Source: Succinatimonas sp. UBA6849
GTDB taxonomy: Bacteria > Pseudomonadota > Gammaproteobacteria > Enterobacterales > Succinivibrionaceae
DNA length: 9,902 nt
Assembly: GCA_002449335.1 (NCBI GenBank)
Contig: DKDL01000043.1
Coordinates: 4,046-13,947 of the forward strand
Direction: 5' to 3'
Part shown: positions 5,902 through 9,902 of the stretch, piece by piece
How positions within the stretch are numbered: position 1 is the stretch's first letter
Layout of the letters: each line of letters starts with the position of its first letter
Position numbers and translations under genes: made by a program
The notes under the pieces: model-generated
Databases searched by the model: none
Told to the model about the DNA's origin: nothing
Seen by the model: only the letters and a program-made list of their open reading frames with translations

Positions 5902-6168
5902 ATGATAGAAGTCTCAGGAAAAGTTAAATGGCAGTCAAGACGCGGTATGCGTGAGCTTGATTTAATGTTACTGCCATTTGTAGATATTGATTTACCAAAA
6001 TGCGACGAGCAGATGCTAAACGATTATGTTGATCTTTTAGAAGCATCTGATTTGGAGTTGGTACGCTGGTTTAATGGTACTGAAGAGGCTAATACCGAAA
6101 GTCGCCGTAAGGTTATTGAATTTATTAAAAAGTGCCATGCTACACGCATGGGTAAAGAGGGCGTTTAA
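5902..6168 (+). CDS. sdhE: FAD assembly factor SdhE
   Basis: SdhE (formerly YgfY/CptB) promotes covalent attachment of FAD to the flavoprotein subunit of succinate dehydrogenase and, in enterobacteria, of fumarate reductase. The 88-residue length equals E. coli SdhE. The hallmark RRGMRELD motif sits at residues 13-20 (G15 and E18 correspond to the functionally important Gly and Glu), followed by LLPF, and by LLEASDLELVRWF (45-57), matching the family's LLEC-D-DLF-W pattern. ATG start; the ribosome binding site is weak (AGAG at 5891-5894, 7 nt upstream). Its stop overlaps the srmB start by one base. In an anaerobic succinate producer the likely client would be fumarate reductase; that is inference. 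The enterobacterial partner ygfX is not next to it. Confidence 0.92.
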   Translation: MIEVSGKVKWQSRRGMRELDLMLLPFVDIDLPKCDEQMLNDYVDLLEASDLELVRWFNGTEEANTESRRKVIEFIKKCHATRMGKEGV

Positions 6169-7529
6169 TGCTGTTTTCAGAATTTGGTCTTCCAGATTTT
6201 TTAGTTGAGAATATTGAAAAGTTAGGTTGGGATAAGCCTACTCCTATTCAGACTTTAGTCATTCCTAAAGCTCTAGAAGGTGCTGATATTTTAGGTGGTG
6301 CTCCAACAGGTACCGGTAAGAGCGCAGCTTTCTTATTACCTGTAATTGCAAGATTATCTCTTGAGAAAAAGCCAGGTGTAAGAGCTATTATCTTAGAGCC
6401 TACTCGTGAGTTGGCGCTACAGGTAGAAAATGTCTGCCAGGCTTTAATTGAAGGTTATAACGATCTGAGTGCCGGCACTATCATCGGTGGTGGCAGCAGA
6501 GAAATTGAGCGCGAAAATCCAAGCTCAATTATTGCAGCAACTCCAGGCAGACTTATAGAGTACATCGAAAAAGGCTGGTTAGATACCTCAACTGTACAGA
6601 TGTATGTCATTGATGAAGCTGACAGAATGCTGGATATGGGCTTTAGAGATGATGTAGCTAAAATTACTCGTGAGCTTTATAACCGTTATCAGACCCTGTT
6701 ATTCTCAGCCACACTAGAAGGTTCAGGTATTGAGGAGTTTGCTTCCTCCGTATTAAATGATCCTCTGGAGGTAAGAATTGGTGCTGGTGGTGAGGAGGAT
6801 GAAGTTCTCCCTGAAGAACTGCAGTCACGTGCTTATTATGCTGCAGGTGATCCTCAGAAATTAAAGATCTTAGTGCACCTGCTTACAACCATTAAAGGTA
6901 AGTCTATTGTCTTTGTAAAGACTAAAGACAGATTACAGAGATTAGAAGCTTCACTGCGCAGAAACGGCTTTAAGTGTGCAAGTTTGCAGGGCTCTATTTC
7001 AATGACTGAAAGAAAAGCTGCTTTGCGCAAGTTCAATGAAGGTGAATGCGATATCTTAATTGCAACTGATGTAGCCTCACGAGGTCTTGATCTTCCAGAT
7101 GTAACTCATGTTTACAATTTTGATATACCTGCTAATGCTGCTATCTATGTACATAGAGCAGGTCGTACCGCCAGAGCCGGTGCGCAAGGCGTGGTTACTA
7201 CCTTAGTAATGGCAAATGAAATCGGCTTTTTAGAGAAGCTAGAGCGTTACACCGGTAAAGAAATTGAAAAGAGAGCAATTAAGAATGTCTGTGCAGTTTT
7301 CCCTGTAAAAGATCCTAATGCTCCACGTCAGTCTGAAAAGAAACGTTCTCGTGCTAGCATCGGTGGTAACGGTGGCTTTGACAAGAAGGTTAAAGATGAG
7401 GAAAAGAAACCTCATAAAAAGAACAGACTTCGTGATAAAAAGAATAAAGGCAAGCCTGATTTTGCAGCAAAAAGAGCTAAAAAAGCTCTAAGAGCAAAAG
7501 CCAAAGAACAGGCTGCTAAGTCTGAATAG
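6168..7529 (+). CDS. srmB: ATP-dependent DEAD-box RNA helicase SrmB
   Basis: SrmB unwinds RNA during early assembly of the 50S ribosomal subunit. All helicase motifs are present: F3/F6 and Q-motif PTPIQ with Q28, Walker A APTGTGKS (45-52), Ia PTRELA (78-83), Ib TPGR (125-128), DEAD (149-152) in DEADRMLDMGF, SAT (180-182) in LLFSATLEG, ATDVASRGLD (299-308) and HRAGRTARAG (329-338). GGAPTGTGK, LLFSATLEG and the RTARAG form match E. coli SrmB rather than RhlE, DeaD or RhlB. A lysine-rich tail (about 388-453), with LRDKKNKGKP resembling the E. coli RHRDTKNIGK region, supports this choice. At 453 residues it is of normal length. ATG overlaps the sdhE stop (TAATG), with AGAGG 7 nt upstream, so translation is probably coupled. 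Confidence 0.9.
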   Translation: MLFSEFGLPDFLVENIEKLGWDKPTPIQTLVIPKALEGADILGGAPTGTGKSAAFLLPVIARLSLEKKPGVRAIILEPTRELALQVENVCQALIEGYNDLSAGTIIGGGSREIERENPSSIIAATPGRLIEYIEKGWLDTSTVQMYVIDEADRMLDMGFRDDVAKITRELYNRYQTLLFSATLEGSGIEEFASSVLNDPLEVRIGAGGEEDEVLPEELQSRAYYAAGDPQKLKILVHLLTTIKGKSIVFVKTKDRLQRLEASLRRNGFKCASLQGSISMTERKAALRKFNEGECDILIATDVASRGLDLPDVTHVYNFDIPANAAIYVHRAGRTARAGAQGVVTTLVMANEIGFLEKLERYTGKEIEKRAIKNVCAVFPVKDPNAPRQSEKKRSRASIGGNGGFDKKVKDEEKKPHKKNRLRDKKNKGKPDFAAKRAKKALRAKAKEQAAKSE

Positions 7530-7563
7530 ACTTTTGATATTAAAGGAATAATAAGGACGCATC

Positions 7564-8724
7564 ATGGCAGTAACAATCATTAAAAATGCCAAACTCCATG
7601 TAACTTCAGAGGAGTTTGTTGACGCCACATCATTAGCTATCATGGATCATAGAATTGTACCTATGGATCCTGGTCTGTTAGAAGATGGTACTGCCGAAGA
7701 AATCGATGTCAAAGGACTGCACGTATGTCCTGGTTTTATCGATCTTTTAGTTAATGGTTGTGCAGGTGTTTCATTTGGACAGACTCCATCTATTGAAGCA
7801 CTAGAGCAGATGCGTCGCTATTTAACTCAGCACGGTACTACTACCTTTGTGCCAACCTTAATCTCAGGTCCTCGCGAGAACTACACCAAGGCTATGGCAG
7901 CGGTCGCTGAGTTTAAAGAAAAGCATCCTTCTATCTGTCCTGGTATCCACTTAGAAGGACCTTTTATTTCTCAGTTACATAAAGGTTTCCACCCATCAGG
8001 ATATATCAGACCATTAGGTCAGCCTGATCTTGATTCTCTAAGAGCTCAAAAGGATATCATTGCATATATGACTATCGCACCTGAGGTAGTAAAGGCAAAG
8101 AATATCATTGAGCTATTACAGAGTAAGATAACTATATCTTTAGGTCATACAGCTACCAGTTACTTTGAAGCTATGCAGTCATTTAAAGCAGGTGTTACTA
8201 ATGTAACTCATCTGTTTAATGGTATGCGTCCACCAGTAGGTAGAGAGCCTGGTCTAGTCGGTGCTACCTTGCAGAGTGAAAAGGTCTTTGCAAGTATCAT
8301 TGCTGATGGTAAGCATGTTCATCCATCTTTGGTAAAACTTGCTCATAAGATCTTAGGCGACAGACTGTATATCGTATCTGATGCTCAGCCTGTAGCAGGT
8401 ATGCCAAAGACTCCACAGTCATTTATTGTAGGTTCAACAGAGGTCTTTGTAGATAAGCGCGGTCTTATCGATGCTAAGGGCGCTTATGCTGGAACCAGCA
8501 TCTGCATGATGGATGGCGTGAAGTTCTTAATTCAAAGCTGTGGCTTTAGTATTGATGAAGCTCTGCTTGCTGCTACCTATACTCCAGCTAGAGCCATTGG
8601 TCTTCAGGATATGGGAAGAATTGAAGGTGGCTTTATTGCTGATCTGGTTATCTTTGATGATGACTTTAGAATTCAGTATGTAGTACAGAATGGTTTTGTT
8701 AAGAGTATTGCTGAGTTAGTTTAA
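7564..8724 (+). CDS. nagA: N-acetylglucosamine-6-phosphate deacetylase NagA
   Basis: NagA converts GlcNAc-6-phosphate to glucosamine-6-phosphate plus acetate, in cytosolic amino-sugar catabolism and in recycling of cell-wall sugars. This 386-residue amidohydrolase (382 in E. coli) shows PGFIDLLVNGCAGV (56-69), HLEGP with metal ligand E131, SLGHTATS with H195, VTHLFNGM with H216, ADGKHVH with H251, and the catalytic D273 in VSDAQPVAG. The HxH pair of two-metal amidohydrolases is replaced by L-V-N, as in E. coli NagA, suggesting a one-metal enzyme. ATG start with AAGGA 6 nt upstream (7553-7557). It follows srmB by 34 nt and precedes an RpiR-type regulator by 2 nt. No nagB is in the window. Confidence 0.96.
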   Translation: MAVTIIKNAKLHVTSEEFVDATSLAIMDHRIVPMDPGLLEDGTAEEIDVKGLHVCPGFIDLLVNGCAGVSFGQTPSIEALEQMRRYLTQHGTTTFVPTLISGPRENYTKAMAAVAEFKEKHPSICPGIHLEGPFISQLHKGFHPSGYIRPLGQPDLDSLRAQKDIIAYMTIAPEVVKAKNIIELLQSKITISLGHTATSYFEAMQSFKAGVTNVTHLFNGMRPPVGREPGLVGATLQSEKVFASIIADGKHVHPSLVKLAHKILGDRLYIVSDAQPVAGMPKTPQSFIVGSTEVFVDKRGLIDAKGAYAGTSICMMDGVKFLIQSCGFSIDEALLAATYTPARAIGLQDMGRIEGGFIADLVIFDDDFRIQYVVQNGFVKSIAELV

Positions 8725-8726
8725 TT

Positions 8727-9668
8727 ATGGAAAACATTCTTGACAGAATCGCTGCTGAAACTGATCTTACAAAGTCAGAGAGAAAAGTAGCTGCTACTAT
8801 TCTTAAAAATCCAGGCTTAGTTGTAAACGAGAATATTGCACAGCTAGCTAAAAGAGCTCAGGTATCAGAACCTTCAATCTGCAGATTCTGCAAACGCTTT
8901 GGCGCTGAAGGCTTCCCCGCATTTAAACTGATTTTAAGTGCTACAGTCTCAGCTGAGAACTTAAAGAAAGTTGAAGCTGTAAAGCAGGGCGATACTGTAG
9001 GGGATGTGATTTCAAAAGTCATTGGCGCTGCTAAAAACTCTGTATCAAGTGCTGAGCGCGCAACAGATGAGGGTACTGTCGCAAGAGCAATTGATGTAGT
9101 AAGTCAGTCTCGTCGTATCGTAGTTTTATCTCAGGGACTAACCTCTTTTATCGGTGTTGATTTTGTAAATAGAATGCTAAATTTAGGCTTTTTCTGTCAG
9201 TCATACACTGACAGACAGTCAATGATGTTAGCAGTCTCATCACTGCGTTCTGGTGATGTAGCTTTAGCAATCTCAGCTACAGGTAAGAATAAAGATGTTT
9301 TAGATGCATCCTTAGAAGCTCGTGCAGCAGGTTCATGTGTACTGGCAATTTGCCCTGAGAACACTCCAATTAGTGAATGCGCTACAGTTCACTTAAAGTC
9401 TGCTGAGAGTGTAAGTCCTGAGGATGACAGTATCTTTGCAAACAGATTATCTTTAATGCTGTGCTCTCAAATTATTATTGGAGGAGTAGTTCTGCGTCGT
9501 GGAATTGCAATCTCTGATCTTAAGCCAAAGCTAAAAGAAACAAGACTCAAATCCTATGTAGGTGTGGAAAAAGAAGAGAACGTTAGCACTGAGACCAACG
9601 ATGAAAATGACGATGGTTCATTAAAGCCAGGAGCCCCTATTACCACCTTAGATTGGCATCCTTACTAA
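8727..9668 (+). CDS. RpiR/HexR-type HTH-SIS transcriptional regulator
   Basis: The N-terminal helix-turn-helix domain (about 1-77) carries LTKSERKVAATIL, IAQLAKRAQVSEPSICRF and GFPAFK, close to E. coli HexR. The SIS sugar-phosphate-binding domain (about 118-256) shows SRRIVVLSQGLTS, SGDVALAISATGKNKD and VLAICPENTPISECAT. RpiR regulators sense phosphorylated sugars. Standing 2 nt behind nagA, this one probably controls amino-sugar genes, perhaps sensing GlcNAc-6-P or GlcN-6-P; that is inference, and a HexR role in central carbon flux is an alternative. At 313 residues it exceeds E. coli HexR (289) through an acidic linker (281-297) and a tail ending PGAPITTLDWHPY. No clear ribosome binding site precedes the ATG, so translation probably depends on coupling to nagA. 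Confidence 0.88.
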   Translation: MENILDRIAAETDLTKSERKVAATILKNPGLVVNENIAQLAKRAQVSEPSICRFCKRFGAEGFPAFKLILSATVSAENLKKVEAVKQGDTVGDVISKVIGAAKNSVSSAERATDEGTVARAIDVVSQSRRIVVLSQGLTSFIGVDFVNRMLNLGFFCQSYTDRQSMMLAVSSLRSGDVALAISATGKNKDVLDASLEARAAGSCVLAICPENTPISECATVHLKSAESVSPEDDSIFANRLSLMLCSQIIIGGVVLRRGIAISDLKPKLKETRLKSYVGVEKEENVSTETNDENDDGSLKPGAPITTLDWHPY

Positions 9669-9696
9669 GAGCGTATCTTTATAAGTAAAGCTCATC

Positions 9697-9708
9697 TTCT
9701 GTACAGAA
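9697..9708. repeat. Perfect 12-bp palindrome TTCTGTACAGAA
   Basis: An uninterrupted 12-bp palindrome 28 bases after the regulator stop and 164 bases before the next gene. It could be a regulator binding site. It is not a LexA box, which needs eight bases between CTGT and ACAG, and it does not resemble the known HexR operator. Confidence 0.5.
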
Positions 9709-9829
9709 ACAGTCAGTAAAGACTTTCTTTGTTTTGAGTCTGTAATTTTGTGGCAGAACTATTTTGTATAGCATAGCTTTTTTCTTCAGAAGGCTTAATT
9801 TTAGCCACTTAAAAAGGAAAAGTCTTTAA

Positions 9830-9853
9830 TTTACCTATATAATCTAGGTTAAA
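9830..9853 (+). promoter_or_regulatory. -10 box with flanking inverted repeat, promoter of the last gene
   Basis: A perfect TATAAT (9838-9843) lies between TTTACCTA (9830-9837) and TAGGTTAAA (9845-9853), which are inverted repeats with one inserted base. A factor bound here would cover the -10 element. The -35 region is poor: AGGAAA at 9815-9820 at 17 nt spacing. Transcription would start near 9850 with a short leader of about 23 nt. Confidence 0.55.
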
Positions 9854-9872
9854 TATACAGGAGACTACCAGC

Positions 9873-9902
9873 ATGAAGAGTATCAGTTCAACAGGTTCAT
9901 TT
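9873..9902 (+). CDS. Start of an unidentified gene, first 10 codons only
   Basis: The frame reads MKSISSTGSF and runs off the window. The ATG has a strong AGGAG (9859-9863) nine bases upstream and a TATAAT promoter box before that, so this is very likely a real gene start with its own transcription unit. Ten residues are too few to name a family. It begins too polar to judge whether a signal peptide follows. Confidence 0.7.
   Translation, partial: MKSISSTGSF

Noticed and set aside
6854..7036. Minus-strand open frame inside srmB
   Set aside because: Antisense to helicase domain 2; no ribosome binding site or recognisable product.
9697..9708. LexA (SOS) box
   Set aside because: CTGT and ACAG are directly joined; LexA needs eight bases between them.
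9759..9783. Intrinsic terminator after the RpiR-type regulator
   Set aside because: A T6 tract is present (9778-9783), but the upstream stem CTAT/ATAG is only 4 AT-rich pairs and is not adjacent to it; too weak to annotate.
1..9902. Mobile element, CRISPR array, prophage, toxin-antitoxin or defence system
   Set aside because: No transposase, integrase, regularly spaced repeats, terminal inverted repeats or defence-type domains are seen. All sizeable genes are core gammaproteobacterial types with similar AT-rich composition.

Overview
The window is an AT-rich stretch of ordinary bacterial chromosome that I would place in the Gammaproteobacteria. MutH occurs almost only there, beside Dam methylation. 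The core order mutH, rppH, ptsP, thyA matches the E. coli neighbourhood, and SdhE and SrmB are of the E. coli type. The low GC content and the tight, lgt-free ptsP-thyA arrangement make me suspect a fermentative, succinate-forming lineage such as Succinivibrionaceae. That placement is inference only. I see no mobile element, CRISPR array, prophage or obvious horizontally acquired block.

Layout. Positions 1-22 hold the 5' end of an initiator tRNA-fMet gene on the minus strand, with a near-consensus promoter at 38-66. A noncoding stretch follows. Then comes a complete single-gene minus-strand unit for a stand-alone glycogen-binding-like (CBM48/isoamylase early-set) protein of 107 residues, with terminator 370-400, CDS 422-745, leader hairpin 764-779 and promoter 820-848. 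Positions 849-1215 are noncoding and contain several palindromes. mutH (minus) and rppH (plus) diverge from a 159-bp region that holds an extended -10 promoter and two adjacent inverted repeats, one with perfect 12-bp arms.

rppH, ptsP and thyA are separated by 2 nt each and all begin with GTG, so they very likely form one operon (RNA 5'-end decapping, nitrogen PTS enzyme I, thymidylate synthase). After a 131-bp gap with direct repeats, a second plus-strand series follows. It comprises sdhE (flavinylation factor), srmB (DEAD-box helicase, overlapping sdhE by one base as TAATG), nagA (GlcNAc-6-phosphate deacetylase, 34 nt later) and an RpiR-family HTH-SIS regulator (2 nt later). The last two look like an amino-sugar catabolic gene and its sugar-phosphate-sensing regulator. 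The window ends with the first ten codons of another plus-strand gene that has its own TATAAT box and a strong ribosome binding site.

I did not find a clearly new multi-gene system. The points most worth a second look are the double inverted repeat in the rppH leader, the altered phosphohistidine loop of PtsP, the KNE repeat tail of RppH, the conserved-looking C-terminal tail of the RpiR regulator, the lone CBM48-like protein, and the nested direct repeats before sdhE.
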